A stretch of 64,000 bases of DNA from Rhizobium sp. CB3090 (GCF_029714285.1 NZ_CP121663.1:1426001-1490000); one strand, 5' to 3'; positions 34,372 through 44,222 are shown, numbered from the stretch's first letter. The notes: a model not told the origin generated them from the letters alone. A program made the numbers and translations.

Positions 34372-36375
34372 ATGTTCTATGACCAATCATCTTCAGAGCA
34401 GATCGCGTCCGCAGCGCCCGCAAGGGCCACTTTTCCGGATGCAGACAGCGTTGTGGCGACAGAAGATCACCATGGCTCCGCTTTGGAGATGAAAGCAGAC
34501 TACGCATCGGAAAATGATGCCGTTCGTCGGGAATGGGCGCGTAAAGGCTTGTGGATGGCCGTCGCCGTTTACCTCGCCTTTGCCGCGCCTGATAGCTGGC
34601 TCATTCCCGACGTCGCGCCGCTGACAATTGTCATGCGATTCGCCGTCGGCGCCATTGTGCTTGTCGCCTTTGAAATGTTGAGGTTGGCGAAGGCGAAGAC
34701 CGTTTGGCTGGACATTACCTGTGCTTTGGCGCTGATCTCTGGGTATGTCGGTTGGCTTTATCCGGCTATCGCCACAAAATACGCGATGAGCATGTCCTAC
34801 TACATGATCTTCGGCGCGATTTTCATGATGGGCGCGAACCTGTTCTTCAGCTTCTCGTTTCGCCTGTCTGTCCTGACATCCGGCACCGTATTGGTCGTGT
34901 TTTTTGTGGCGCTGTACGGCTTTTTTCCATCGACACCGGCTTACCAACTCGCCTTTGGACTATTCTACGTCTCGTGCTTTGTATTCACCTCGTTCGTGAA
35001 CTGGCGTCTGAATGTCGAGCGTTACAATGTTTTCCTGAATGCGGTGGAAGCTCGCCACCAGCATTGGGAGGCGACGGAACGCGGAAAGGCATTGTTGCGT
35101 CTTTCGCATACCGATTACCTGACAGGCATCGAGAACAGGCGCGCGATCGATCGGAGGCTGGACGAATGTTGGAGCGCCTGGAAAAATGAAGGCCGTGAAT
35201 TTTCTGTTACCCTGATCGACGTCGACTTCTTCAAGCGTTTCAACGATCGGTACGGCCATCAGGAAGGCGACCGATGCCTGACCATTATTGCCGCGACGCT
35301 TCAAAAACTGGTTGAGCGCCATGGAGGCATCATCGGCCGGTATGGCGGCGAGGAGTTCATCGTTGTCATGCCTCTGCAGACGCAGGATGAGGCTACCGAC
35401 ATGGCGGGCAAAATTCGACACGAAGTAGAGACGCTCGCCATCCGCCATGAAGAGCGGCCGGACGACATACAATTCGTAACGGTGAGTATCGGTCTCGCTT
35501 TTGTCAGCGCGCGATCGGGGGCAAAGGTGGAATGGCTTGTGCGTGAGGCCGACCTTGCGCTCTACAGTGCCAAGGCCTCTGGCCGCAACTGCGTTCGAAC
35601 ATTTGATCCGACATTGCGGCGTCCGAACGAGGACGCCGGAAAATTGGTGCCGCTGCTGGCGGCAGCCATCGATCGGGGACTGGTATCGCTGGTCTATCAA
35701 CCGATATTCGATCTTAGAGACGGCCAGATGAAAGCTGTCGAGGCCTTGATGAGACTGCGCCTGCCCGATGGAAGCTCCGTGCCGCCGAGCGTCTTCATTC
35801 CCATCGCCGAACGGACTGGGTCCATTATCGAATTGGGTCGCTGGGCGATCAAGACGGCATGTCAGGACATTCTGGCATCAGACCGTATGACCACCGTAAG
35901 CGTGAATGTGTCGCCGGTACAGCTAAGATCTCCGGGTTTCGCCATGAGCGTTGCAGCCATCCTGGAAGAAACGGGGGTATCCGGGTCCAGGCTTGCGTTG
36001 GAGGTCACGGAAGGTCTGGACATGGAGATGCAACCCGAGGTGCTGCAGTGCATCGCCGATCTCCAGGCGCTCGGCGTCGAGATTTGGTTGGATGACTTCG
36101 GCTCTGGCTACGCGGGATTGTCGTGGCTCCGGGCAATCGAGTTCGACACCGTCAAGGTTGACCGAACCTTCCTGCATGATTGTTCGGACCAGCGTGGACT
36201 GACCATGTTGCAAGACATGGTCGCTCTCATCCGCAACCGGGGAAACACCATTCTGGTGGAAGGTGTGGAGACGGAGGCCCAGATGTCCGTACTCCAGAGC
36301 CTCAGTATTGACCGCGTTCAAGGGTTTCATCTGGGCAGACCGGTGACTGCCGATTTATTGGCGGCAAGCGCATAG
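34372..36375 (+). CDS. Membrane-anchored GGDEF-EAL cyclic-di-GMP enzyme
   Basis: 667 aa from ATG 34372 (GAGGGGGG lies about 10 nt upstream; the frame is open to TTG 34252). About six hydrophobic helices form an N-terminal membrane sensor. The GGDEF domain begins at LSHTDYLTGIENRRAID and has the active-site loop RYGGEEF, so cyclase activity is plausible. The EAL domain has VEALMRL, NVSPVQL, LEVTEG, DDFGSGYAGL, VKVDRTF, VEGVET and VQGFHLGRP, so the known catalytic residues appear intact. The protein could both make and degrade c-di-GMP; the net direction cannot be told from sequence. Confidence 0.92.
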   Translation: MFYDQSSSEQIASAAPARATFPDADSVVATEDHHGSALEMKADYASENDAVRREWARKGLWMAVAVYLAFAAPDSWLIPDVAPLTIVMRFAVGAIVLVAFEMLRLAKAKTVWLDITCALALISGYVGWLYPAIATKYAMSMSYYMIFGAIFMMGANLFFSFSFRLSVLTSGTVLVVFFVALYGFFPSTPAYQLAFGLFYVSCFVFTSFVNWRLNVERYNVFLNAVEARHQHWEATERGKALLRLSHTDYLTGIENRRAIDRRLDECWSAWKNEGREFSVTLIDVDFFKRFNDRYGHQEGDRCLTIIAATLQKLVERHGGIIGRYGGEEFIVVMPLQTQDEATDMAGKIRHEVETLAIRHEERPDDIQFVTVSIGLAFVSARSGAKVEWLVREADLALYSAKASGRNCVRTFDPTLRRPNEDAGKLVPLLAAAIDRGLVSLVYQPIFDLRDGQMKAVEALMRLRLPDGSSVPPSVFIPIAERTGSIIELGRWAIKTACQDILASDRMTTVSVNVSPVQLRSPGFAMSVAAILEETGVSGSRLALEVTEGLDMEMQPEVLQCIADLQALGVEIWLDDFGSGYAGLSWLRAIEFDTVKVDRTFLHDCSDQRGLTMLQDMVALIRNRGNTILVEGVETEAQMSVLQSLSIDRVQGFHLGRPVTADLLAASA

Positions 36376-36551
36376 TGCCTCTCAGCAACTGGTCGATGAG
36401 CCGGTCTGGCCGTGCGATGTTGTTGATTCATTCTTTCTTAATCGTGCGCCTTAAACACGGTTTTATAATTTAGCGATATACAGTCTGGAAACTGCCATGA
36501 GGGCGGATCGAGCGCGAATGAACTGCGTCGCCAGCCCTGGTGGTTTATAAG

Positions 36552-37841
36552 ATGTTTCACACACTTCTTCGCTTCGTACGGAGCAAATCCGGCAATTTCG
36601 GCATGATCACCGCGCTCCTCGCCGTGCCTTTGATCGGCGCGGCTGGCTTGGCGGTCGACTTTTCGAATGCGCTCAGCTTGCGCAGCCAGCTCTATGAAGC
36701 TGCCAATGCTGCGGCGCTCGGAGCGATCTCGGAATCCTCCAGCGGCGTAGCGGCGGCCATGGCCATGTCTGGAGACGGCGTGGTGACAATCGGGCAGGAT
36801 GAGGCGCGGAAGCTCTTCTTCGGTCAACTCGCAAGCGACTGGAAGAATGTTCCTGTCAATGTCGATATCTCGGTGACGAAGACTGCCAATGTCGTAACGT
36901 CAAACATCACTTTCCACGCGACTGTTCCAACGTCGTTTCTGCAGATCCTTGGCGACTCTTCGATTCCGATCGCCGGATCGGCCTCTGCGCAATACCAGAC
37001 CGCCAGCTTCATCGATTTCTACATGCTGCTCGACAACACACCCTCCATGGGCGTGGGAGCAACATCGACCGACATCGCGAAGATGCAGGCGAATACCAGC
37101 GACAAGTGCGCCTTCGCCTGCCACAACATGGATACGACCAACAACTATTATAATCTGGCGAAGAAACTCGGAGTGAGCATGCGCATCGACGTGGTGCGCC
37201 AGGCGACACAGAAGCTGACGGAGACCGCGACCACCAGCCGTTCGACGCCCGATCAATATAGGATGGCCGTCTACACCTTCGGCACGCAGGCGGAGAGCGC
37301 ACAGCTAACGACGGTATCCGGCCTGTCGTCCGACATGACGCAGGTCAAGAGTTATACCGACGCCGTCGATCTCATGACCATTCCCTACCAAGGCTACAAC
37401 AACGACCAGACGACGAGTTTCGACAACGCGCTTACCCAGATGAAGACGAACATGGGCACGGGTGGCGGCGGCACCAGCAGCACAGATCGCGAAAAGGTTC
37501 TCTTCTTCGTGACGGATGGGGTTGGTGACAGCAAAAAGCCATACACCTGCACGAAACCCTTGACCGGCACTCGATGCCAGGAGCCGATCGACACCTCCTT
37601 CTGCCAGCCGCTGAAGGATCAGAACGTCAAGATCGCCATTCTCTACACGACCTACCTGCCGTTGCCGGCAAACAACTGGTACAATACCTGGATCGCTCCC
37701 TTCCAATCGCAAATCCCGACACGCCTGCAAAGCTGCGCATCGCCTGGCCTGTATTTCGAGGTCAATCCTACACAAGGCATCACCGACGCCATGAATGCAC
37801 TCTTCCTCAAGATCATCAGAAGCCCTCGCTTGACGAGCTGA
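36552..37841 (+). CDS. TadG-like Flp pilus-associated protein with vWA-type region
   Basis: 429 aa. The N-terminus shows the TadG-type segment: a basic leader then GNFGMITALLAVPLIGAAGLAVDF, and the LRSQLYEAANAAALGAI helix. The remainder resembles a von Willebrand A domain: DFYMLLDNTPSMGVG is a MIDAS-like motif (DxSxS replaced by DNTPS), and FFVTDGVGDS follows later. Paired cysteines (CAFACH, CTKP, CQEP, CQP) suggest an exported, disulphide-bonded protein. ATG 36552 is preferred over GTG 36540; neither has a strong SD. No other tad/flp genes are nearby, so it is an orphan. Confidence 0.85.
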   Translation: MFHTLLRFVRSKSGNFGMITALLAVPLIGAAGLAVDFSNALSLRSQLYEAANAAALGAISESSSGVAAAMAMSGDGVVTIGQDEARKLFFGQLASDWKNVPVNVDISVTKTANVVTSNITFHATVPTSFLQILGDSSIPIAGSASAQYQTASFIDFYMLLDNTPSMGVGATSTDIAKMQANTSDKCAFACHNMDTTNNYYNLAKKLGVSMRIDVVRQATQKLTETATTSRSTPDQYRMAVYTFGTQAESAQLTTVSGLSSDMTQVKSYTDAVDLMTIPYQGYNNDQTTSFDNALTQMKTNMGTGGGGTSSTDREKVLFFVTDGVGDSKKPYTCTKPLTGTRCQEPIDTSFCQPLKDQNVKIAILYTTYLPLPANNWYNTWIAPFQSQIPTRLQSCASPGLYFEVNPTQGITDAMNALFLKIIRSPRLTS

Positions 37842-37991
37842 GATTTCGCGCGGTTTCTAACGATGACGCAAATGAGGACGGATTCAAACAAAGATGGGTC
37901 GGCTCAACGGGAGCGTCGCCGTTCGGGTTCTCGCCACACTGGAAGGTGCAATGCTGGCGGCGAACGTCCTCGACGACCAGTCGTTGTTCAA

Positions 37992-38921
37992 TCATGAGGA
38001 ACGCAGCAAGGCATCGATCTCGGCGCGCGACGGCATGGCGGGGGCCGTGCCTGGCCGCGTCACGGCAATAGCCGCGGTCGCGCAGCCGAAACGAATGGCC
38101 TCGACGGGCGCACATCCTTCGGAAATCGCCGTGGCGAAGCCGCCCAGAAAGGCGTCCCCGGCCCCGGTTGTGTCAACGACATTGCCCGCCGAAAATGCCG
38201 ATATGAATTCGCTCTGCCCGGCCGTGTGATAGAGCGCGCCGCGTGCCCCGAGCGTGATAATCGCCGCACGGGCTCCTCTATTCAGCAGGATGATACCCGC
38301 CGCGCGGGCCTGTTCGTCGGTTTCGATCGCGTGGCCCACCAGTTCGGCTGCTTCCACCTCATTGGGCACAACGAAATCGCACAAGCCGTAGACGCTGTCT
38401 GGAATGGCGTGGGCGGGCGCTGGGTTGAAAATCGTCGTAGCCCCTGCATTTTTCGCTATCGATAGCCCGCGTATGGCCGCCTCGAGCGGCTGTTCGAGCT
38501 GGGTCATGAAAATGGCGGCGCTTTCAATTTCCGCCCGGTTCGCATCGACATCTTCGACGCCGATAAGGCCTGCCGCGCCCGGCGCAACGATAATAGCGTT
38601 GTCGCCGCTCACTTCGTCGACGAAGATGAAGGCGGCGCCTGTGGAAACGCCTTCCATCTTCATCACATTGGCTTTGACGCCTGCCGCCGCATAGGCCGCA
38701 AGGGCCATCTCGCCGAACGGGTCGTTGCCAATCCGCGAGATGAAAGTCACCTTGCCGCCGGCCTTGGCCGCGGCGATCGCCTGGTTGGAACCCTTGCCTC
38801 CCGGCCCGAGCGTGAAACCCGAGCCCATCAAAGTCTCGGCAATATGAGGCATGCGCTTGGCCTTATAGGCGGTATCTGCGGCAAAAATGCCCAGAATGAC
38901 TATTCCGCTTTTCTCGCTCAT
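37992..38921 (-). CDS. rbsK: Ribokinase (PfkB family)
   Basis: 309 aa. The N-terminal GSGFTLGPGGKGSNQAIAAAKAG is the PfkB signature 1 region with the ribokinase-type GGKGxNQA motif. The C-terminal VDTTGAGDAFLGGFATAI is signature 2 with the catalytic aspartate. Ribokinase phosphorylates D-ribose or related pentoses at O5. ATG 38921 overlaps the stop of the mutarotase gene by 4 nt. It is the last gene of a six-gene sugar operon, so the imported sugar, or its product, is phosphorylated here. Confidence 0.9.
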   Translation of the reverse strand: MSEKSGIVILGIFAADTAYKAKRMPHIAETLMGSGFTLGPGGKGSNQAIAAAKAGGKVTFISRIGNDPFGEMALAAYAAAGVKANVMKMEGVSTGAAFIFVDEVSGDNAIIVAPGAAGLIGVEDVDANRAEIESAAIFMTQLEQPLEAAIRGLSIAKNAGATTIFNPAPAHAIPDSVYGLCDFVVPNEVEAAELVGHAIETDEQARAAGIILLNRGARAAIITLGARGALYHTAGQSEFISAFSAGNVVDTTGAGDAFLGGFATAISEGCAPVEAIRFGCATAAIAVTRPGTAPAMPSRAEIDALLRSS

Positions 38922-39376
38922 CTGACGTCCTCCATCGGAATGACACCTTTGGTCAGAAGGAAGCATCCATAGAACCGCAGTTCGCCCGTTGCGATGACAC
39001 AATAGGCCTTCGCGGCGATGTCATAGAAGGCCATCCTTTCGACCGAATACATGGGCGAAGGCTTACCTTCGGCGCGGTCGACAATGGCTTGGACTTCCTG
39101 TTGAATCGGCGGAATTTCATTCGGCTTGCCAATCACTTCCATGCGACCCGCCGAAGGCTGGATCGGCGTGTCCAGCGGGAAGACGGAGAGAATTGCGTCG
39201 ATCGCCTGCGGTGCGGGAATGTTTTCCATGGTCAGCAGCCTGCCCAGGCGGGTCTGGCGAGCTATCGAATCCGATGGAAAGTTTCTGTCGGAAATGACTA
39301 GAGAGTCACCGTGTCCCATATCGCAAAGCGCTTGAAGAATGTCGCCGCTGAGTTCGGCTCGGATACCCTTGAGCAT
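38918..39376 (-). CDS. RbsD/FucU-family sugar mutarotase
   Basis: 152 aa, FucU-like length. It begins LKGIRAELSGDILQALCDMGHGDSLVISDRNFP, which contains the catalytic histidine of the MGHGD motif, and ends with a YDIAAKAYCVIATGELRFYGCFLLTKGV block close to FucU. Family members interconvert anomers of ribose (RbsD) or fucose (FucU). ATG 39376 was chosen inside a frame open to 39475. Coupling to ribokinase points to a pentose or 6-deoxyhexose pathway. Confidence 0.88.
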   Translation of the reverse strand: MLKGIRAELSGDILQALCDMGHGDSLVISDRNFPSDSIARQTRLGRLLTMENIPAPQAIDAILSVFPLDTPIQPSAGRMEVIGKPNEIPPIQQEVQAIVDRAEGKPSPMYSVERMAFYDIAAKAYCVIATGELRFYGCFLLTKGVIPMEDVR

Positions 39377-39420
39377 GGATCTTTCTATCCCTTTCTGGCG
39401 GCCAGAGCGCCGGCCTTGCT

Positions 39421-40461
39421 TCAATTCGTATGTTCGGTTGTATGTCCGGCCATATTGGCCTTGGCGCGCAAGCACGGGCCGGTCGAACTGCGGATAATCA
39501 GCGATGCGTCAATCATCTCGTCTCGCGTGACCAATGACTCATCGAGGAGAAGGCTGACCGCGCGCCGCGCCAGCATGTCTGCCGGCTGGCGTATGGTTGT
39601 CAGCCGCGGCACGACGAGATTGGCAAGGGAAATGTCGTCGAAACCCGTCACCGAAAGCTTTCGCGGCACATCGATCTTGAGATCGCGCGCAGCGCGCAGA
39701 GCGCCAATGGCCTGCTGGTCGCTAGCCGCCGCAATCGCGGTGGGCCGATCATGCGGCGGGCGTGAAAGCAGCTCGCGGGCAATTCTTTCACCGGATTCGT
39801 AGTCGAATTTGCCGTGGGCAATTTCCAGTTCGACGGGTTCGCCGGTCTTGCCGTACCAGTTGATCTGGCTGACGAATCCCTCCTTGCGCATGCGCCCCGC
39901 CTCGGTGTCGGCCGGCCCGGCAATATAGGCGATGCGGCGATGCCCGAGCTGATAAAGATGGTCCGCTATCAGCGCAGCCGCCTGCGCATGGTTGGTCGAC
40001 ACCAGGGGAAAGGTGCCGAAGCGCCGATCCAGCGATATGACGGGGACCGATGCTTCCAGGTGGAGGCCAGGACTGTCGCTCGAAGCCACCACGATAATGC
40101 CGCGCACCGACCGGTCGAGAAACGCAGAAACGTGGCTCCGCTCCGCCTCGCGATCCTCATGCGAGCTTGCCAGCATGAGGCTATGCCCGCATTCGAGGGC
40201 CGCACGCTCGACGCTTGCCGCAAGCTGCGCAAAGAAAGGGTTGGTGATGTCGGGAACGATCAGGCCGATGACATCCGTTCTACTGGTGCGCAGGGCTCTC
40301 GCCGTCACGTTCGGGCGGTAACCGAGCGCAGAAATGGCGCCATTGACCTTTTCGCGCAGCACGGGTTTGACCGCGGCTTCGCCCGACAGCACGCGCGAAA
40401 CGGTGCCCACGGACACGCCCGCATATTCGGCCACATCCTTGACTGTGGGCATCTTTGACAT
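39421..40461 (-). CDS. LacI-family regulator of the sugar operon
   Basis: 346 aa. The DNA-binding N-terminus is PTVKDVAEYAGVSVGTVSRVLSG, and the hinge region ends in GYRPNVTARALRTSRTDVIGL. A type I periplasmic-binding-protein-like effector domain follows (PDITNPFFAQLAASVERAA). ATG 40461 was chosen; the frame is open upstream to 40689 but that part lies inside the permease gene. The gene sits between the permease and mutarotase genes in its own operon. Two identical 14-bp palindromes upstream of the binding-protein gene are the likely binding sites. Confidence 0.92.
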   Translation of the reverse strand: MSKMPTVKDVAEYAGVSVGTVSRVLSGEAAVKPVLREKVNGAISALGYRPNVTARALRTSRTDVIGLIVPDITNPFFAQLAASVERAALECGHSLMLASSHEDREAERSHVSAFLDRSVRGIIVVASSDSPGLHLEASVPVISLDRRFGTFPLVSTNHAQAAALIADHLYQLGHRRIAYIAGPADTEAGRMRKEGFVSQINWYGKTGEPVELEIAHGKFDYESGERIARELLSRPPHDRPTAIAAASDQQAIGALRAARDLKIDVPRKLSVTGFDDISLANLVVPRLTTIRQPADMLARRAVSLLLDESLVTRDEMIDASLIIRSSTGPCLRAKANMAGHTTEHTN

Positions 40462-40478
40462 TTTCAAATATCCCGCAG

Positions 40479-41390
40479 CTACTTTACCGCGCCCGCGGTC
40501 ATGCCGGCGATGATGTGCTTTTCCAGCACGACGCCAACAAAGACCAGCGGAAGGATACCGGCGGTGGAAAGGGCGGCCATCGACCACCAGTTGATGCCCT
40601 GACTGCCTGTCTGGCTGGCAATCATCACCGGCAGCGTATTGGTATTGGTGGAGGTCAGCAGTGCTGCGAAGAAGTATTCGTTCCAGCACAGGATCAGCGC
40701 CAGGAGGAACGCTGCCACCATGCCGGGCAGGACCAGCGGCACGATGATGCGGCCAAACGCGCCCCAGATCGACAGGCCATCGACGAGTGCTGCCTCCTCG
40801 AGCTCGACCGGCACGGTCGCGAACTGGTCGCGCATGATCCAGACGACGATCGGCAAAACCATCAACGTATAGACGGCGATCATGCCCGCATAGGTATCAA
40901 GCAGCGCCAGTTCCTTATAGAGAACCAGGAATGGGAGGGCGAGGACCACCGGTGGCATAATGAGCTGCGACAGGAAGAAAAAGGAAATGTCGGAGTTGCG
41001 CATATAACCGAACTTGTAGGAAAAACGGCTGAGGCCATAGGCCGCCAGCGATCCGAGCACGACCGCAAGGGCGGATGCCGTGACCGAAATGATGACGCTG
41101 TTCCACAGCCTGCGCATAAACTCGTCACGCACCGTCGATATTTGGAAAATCGTGTCAGGGGAAAGCCCGAGCGAGCGCCAGCCGAGCCAGCTCGGGGAAA
41201 AATTGAACCAGGGAACGAGATTGCCCTTCATGACATCTGCGGCGGTCTTGAACGAGGTCGAAACCGTCCAGAACAGCGGGAAGATGCAGACGAACGCCCA
41301 GATGACGAGCAGGCCGTAGACGGCGAAACGCATGGCCCACCAGCGAATGCGCTGGCCGCGGGCGAATTTGTCGAAATCGATCGAACCCAT
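40479..41390 (-). CDS. Sugar ABC transporter permease (MalG type)
   Basis: 303 aa, six hydrophobic helices. It has the MalG-type N-terminal ALVDGLSIWGAFGRIIVPLVLPG EAA loop and a C-terminus typical of the family (GMTAGAVK). The start ATG overlaps the upstream permease stop by one base (TGATG). It is the second of two permease subunits working with the 546-aa binding protein and the divergent ATPase. Confidence 0.92.
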   Translation of the reverse strand: MGSIDFDKFARGQRIRWWAMRFAVYGLLVIWAFVCIFPLFWTVSTSFKTAADVMKGNLVPWFNFSPSWLGWRSLGLSPDTIFQISTVRDEFMRRLWNSVIISVTASALAVVLGSLAAYGLSRFSYKFGYMRNSDISFFFLSQLIMPPVVLALPFLVLYKELALLDTYAGMIAVYTLMVLPIVVWIMRDQFATVPVELEEAALVDGLSIWGAFGRIIVPLVLPGMVAAFLLALILCWNEYFFAALLTSTNTNTLPVMIASQTGSQGINWWSMAALSTAGILPLVFVGVVLEKHIIAGMTAGAVK

Positions 41391-42508
41391 CAGAGCCTTC
41401 CTGTCATGCGCTTCACGATACGGTCGGAAATCTTCATCAGCACCGTCATTCCGAAAACAATGATCACGAGGTAGACGAGCGCGAGTAGGGTGCCGTATCC
41501 GACATTCGAACGGTCGCGGTATTCGCGATAAATGAAACTGGTGACGGAATCCGTCGCCCCGCCGGGACCTCCGGCAGTCACCGTGATGATGATATCGGCA
41601 AGCTTCAACTTGAAGATTATGCGGATCATCACCGTCGTCACCGAAACCGGCAGCATGAGCGGAAAAATGACTTGCCAGAAGCGTTGCCACTTTGTTGCGC
41701 CATCAACTTCGGCCGCCTCCAGCACTTCCCTGGACAAGGCCTGCAATCCGGCGAGCAGCATGATCATCATGAAGGGAATGAAGGTCCAGGCATCCATTAT
41801 GATGATCGAAAGCCTCGCCGTCAGCGGATCGCCGAAGAAGGAAGGATTTTCCCAGCCGAGCCAGCGGGCAAAACGCGCGACCGGGCCGAAACGGGTCTCC
41901 AGCATCGACTTGCCGACCATCCAGCTCACCGCTACCGGCGACAGCATCAACGGCACGAGGAAGGTTACACGCCAGAACTTGCGGGCAACGATTTCCTGAT
42001 TGAGGAGCAGCGCCAGGCCGAACGCGATCGCATATTCGACCGCAATCGCCAGGCAATAAAGGATCATGTTCAGCAGGGCGTTGACATAGAACGGATCCGA
42101 GATCATCCGGCGCACATTATCGAGCCCATTGAAGCGCCGCCCGGTCGATGAGGCAAGGTTCCAGTCAGAAAAGCCGATCCAAAGCGCGAAAAGCAGCGGG
42201 AACACGACCATCGACACGACGAAAAGCGCGGCCGGCAAAACAAAAAGCGCCTTCTTGCCTGTCTCGCCGTAAATGACGACGCGCGTGATGCAAAGAACTG
42301 CCGCCCAGAGAAAATAGGCATAAAGAACCGGCCGCCAGTTCTCGAATCCCCAACTGACCCAGCCCAATTCGTGGAAAGCCTGCAATACAAACGACGCTAT
42401 GAACCATATGGCGCTGAGCCACAGAGCCGTGCGGCCCCAGAAACGACGGCTCGCGGAGATGGAGCCGGCTTCGACCGTGTGGAGCAGGTCGCCTTCGACT
42501 GTCGACAT
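41390..42508 (-). CDS. Sugar ABC transporter permease (MalF type)
   Basis: 372 aa, longer than usual because of two extra N-terminal hydrophobic segments (ALWLSAIWFIASFVLQAF and PVLYAYFLWAAVLCITRV) before the core beginning ALFVLPAALFVVSMVVFPLLF. The EAA motif is EAAEVDGATKWQRFWQVIFPLMLP. The extra helices together with an unusually large binding protein mark a distinct sugar-transporter subfamily. It lies 73 nt downstream of the binding-protein gene. Confidence 0.92.
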   Translation of the reverse strand: MSTVEGDLLHTVEAGSISASRRFWGRTALWLSAIWFIASFVLQAFHELGWVSWGFENWRPVLYAYFLWAAVLCITRVVIYGETGKKALFVLPAALFVVSMVVFPLLFALWIGFSDWNLASSTGRRFNGLDNVRRMISDPFYVNALLNMILYCLAIAVEYAIAFGLALLLNQEIVARKFWRVTFLVPLMLSPVAVSWMVGKSMLETRFGPVARFARWLGWENPSFFGDPLTARLSIIIMDAWTFIPFMMIMLLAGLQALSREVLEAAEVDGATKWQRFWQVIFPLMLPVSVTTVMIRIIFKLKLADIIITVTAGGPGGATDSVTSFIYREYRDRSNVGYGTLLALVYLVIIVFGMTVLMKISDRIVKRMTGRL

Positions 42509-42581
42509 GATATTCCTCGCCCGGACAGAATGGGCGCTGGCGAAATCGCTTCCGGTTCGCCAGCGCGTTTATTTCAACCGG

Positions 42582-44222
42582 TCAGAGCCCAAGGCTCGTC
42601 CGATAGAGTTTCAACTGACTATCGCGGCCGATCTGGTCGGTGATCTTTTCCCAGGCGGCGGCAATTGCATCCGCGGTTTCCTGGGCCGACTTGTACTGTC
42701 CGGCATAGCCCTTTGCCAGTTCGTCCTCGGCAACAGAGTAATATTGGAAGATGCCGGGGATACGTGGTTCGATGGCGGCGTTCGGGTGGTTGTAGCTGTC
42801 GGCGTTCGAACCCAGATAGTCCTGGATATAGGCGCGGTCGTAGCCTGCCTTTTCCCATTCGTCATAGTTGAAGTTGGACTGACGGTAGGGCTGGAAGCCG
42901 GAGGGATAAGCCGAAGTCCACAGGGACAGATCCTTGCCGCCAAGATGGGCGGCAGCAGACCAGGCCGCCTTGCGCTTCTTTTCGTCGCTGGACACGCGCT
43001 TGGTGACATAGATGCCCCAGCCGAGATAGGCCATATTCGGCGCTTCGTTATATTTGTCTTCCCACTTCCCGGTCTTGCGGTTGTAGACGCGGTTCGAGCC
43101 GCGGTTGATGCCGAAGCCGACCACATCCCCTACGACTGATGTGTCCGAAGTGCGCGCGCTAGAGCCGACATCGCCCCACCACATCAGCATCGAGCCGGTG
43201 CCTGCGAGGAACTGCGAGAAGGCCGTGGTGCCGGGATCCGCATTGATCTGGTCGGCCGGATAGGCCTTGGCCGCGATCAGATCCAGGACATCTTGGATCG
43301 CCTGGACCCATCCGGGGTTATTGACCAGTGGCTTCATATTTTCCGGATCGAACAGCCAAGCCGGATCGCCCGGATATTTGGTGTAGGCCGTCGCGCGGTT
43401 CTCGATGAAATAGAAGCCGAAACCGCCCCAACCCTTGAGCGGGTCGAGATAGCCGTAAGCCGGCTGGCCGGTGAGCGGGTCTTTCTTGCCGATCAGCGTT
43501 TTGGAAACCTCGTTGATTTCCTGCCAGGTCTTCGGCGGCTTGGCCATGCCGCTGATCGAGCCTTCGCCGAAATAATCCTTGCGATAGGCGAAGGTGTGGC
43601 AATCGCCGTCGATGGTTACTCGATAGGTCTTGCCATTCCAGGTGCCGACAGGCGGTTTCAGGTAACTCACAAGGTCGTCGGACTCGATCTGCTTTCCAAC
43701 CCAGCCGGGCATCTCGTCCAGAAGTCCGCGTCCGGCGGTGTCGCCTTCGAAGGGCGCACCCATTTCCAGGATGTCGAAATCGACCGTGCCGGTCGCGATC
43801 GATTGCTGAAGGCGGGCGTTGTAGTCGGCCTGGGCAAGGTCGATCCAGTTGATCTTGGCGCCCGTATAGGCTTCCCATGGCTTCAGGAAACCGCGGAACA
43901 GGAAGTTGTGGAGGTTCTGGTTGTTGAGCCCCATAAAGGTCAACTCGACACCTGCGAACTCGCCCTGCTTGACATTGGCCTTGGTCGGGCCGAGGCAGAG
44001 CTCGCCCACCTTCTGCCAGTCTGCGTCCGTCGGCGATCCCTTGCCTACGCCCGGAATTTGCAGGATCTGGGCGCGCACGTCATCGGCGGCGAAAGCCATG
44101 CCGGGAATTCCGCTCAATGCGCTCGACATGCCGAGCAGAGCCGCAGCGCTGGCCGTACCGCGCAAAACATCGCGGCGACTTGCCTGACGGCGCATCAATG
44201 CGTCGTATATTTGGACTTTCAT
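42582..44222 (-). CDS. Large sugar-type periplasmic binding protein, Tat-exported
   Basis: 546 aa, about 100 residues longer than typical sugar binding proteins. Its N-terminus has a twin-arginine signal (RRQASRRDVLRGTASAAALLG). The mature protein shows extracellular-solute-binding features such as FRGFLKPWEAYTGAKINWID and VDFDILEMGAPFEGDTAGRGL, and a late segment with YNRKTGKWEDKYNEAPNMAYL. ATG 44222 follows GGAGGATGAC. It is the first gene of the minus-strand operon, beginning 111 bp from the nearest LacI-type palindrome. Ligand unknown. Confidence 0.88.
   Translation of the reverse strand: MKVQIYDALMRRQASRRDVLRGTASAAALLGMSSALSGIPGMAFAADDVRAQILQIPGVGKGSPTDADWQKVGELCLGPTKANVKQGEFAGVELTFMGLNNQNLHNFLFRGFLKPWEAYTGAKINWIDLAQADYNARLQQSIATGTVDFDILEMGAPFEGDTAGRGLLDEMPGWVGKQIESDDLVSYLKPPVGTWNGKTYRVTIDGDCHTFAYRKDYFGEGSISGMAKPPKTWQEINEVSKTLIGKKDPLTGQPAYGYLDPLKGWGGFGFYFIENRATAYTKYPGDPAWLFDPENMKPLVNNPGWVQAIQDVLDLIAAKAYPADQINADPGTTAFSQFLAGTGSMLMWWGDVGSSARTSDTSVVGDVVGFGINRGSNRVYNRKTGKWEDKYNEAPNMAYLGWGIYVTKRVSSDEKKRKAAWSAAAHLGGKDLSLWTSAYPSGFQPYRQSNFNYDEWEKAGYDRAYIQDYLGSNADSYNHPNAAIEPRIPGIFQYYSVAEDELAKGYAGQYKSAQETADAIAAAWEKITDQIGRDSQLKLYRTSLGL

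Noticed and set aside
37894..38229. 111-codon + strand frame after the TadG-like gene
   Set aside because: Mostly antisense to the ribokinase C-terminus, including its conserved GAGDAF region.
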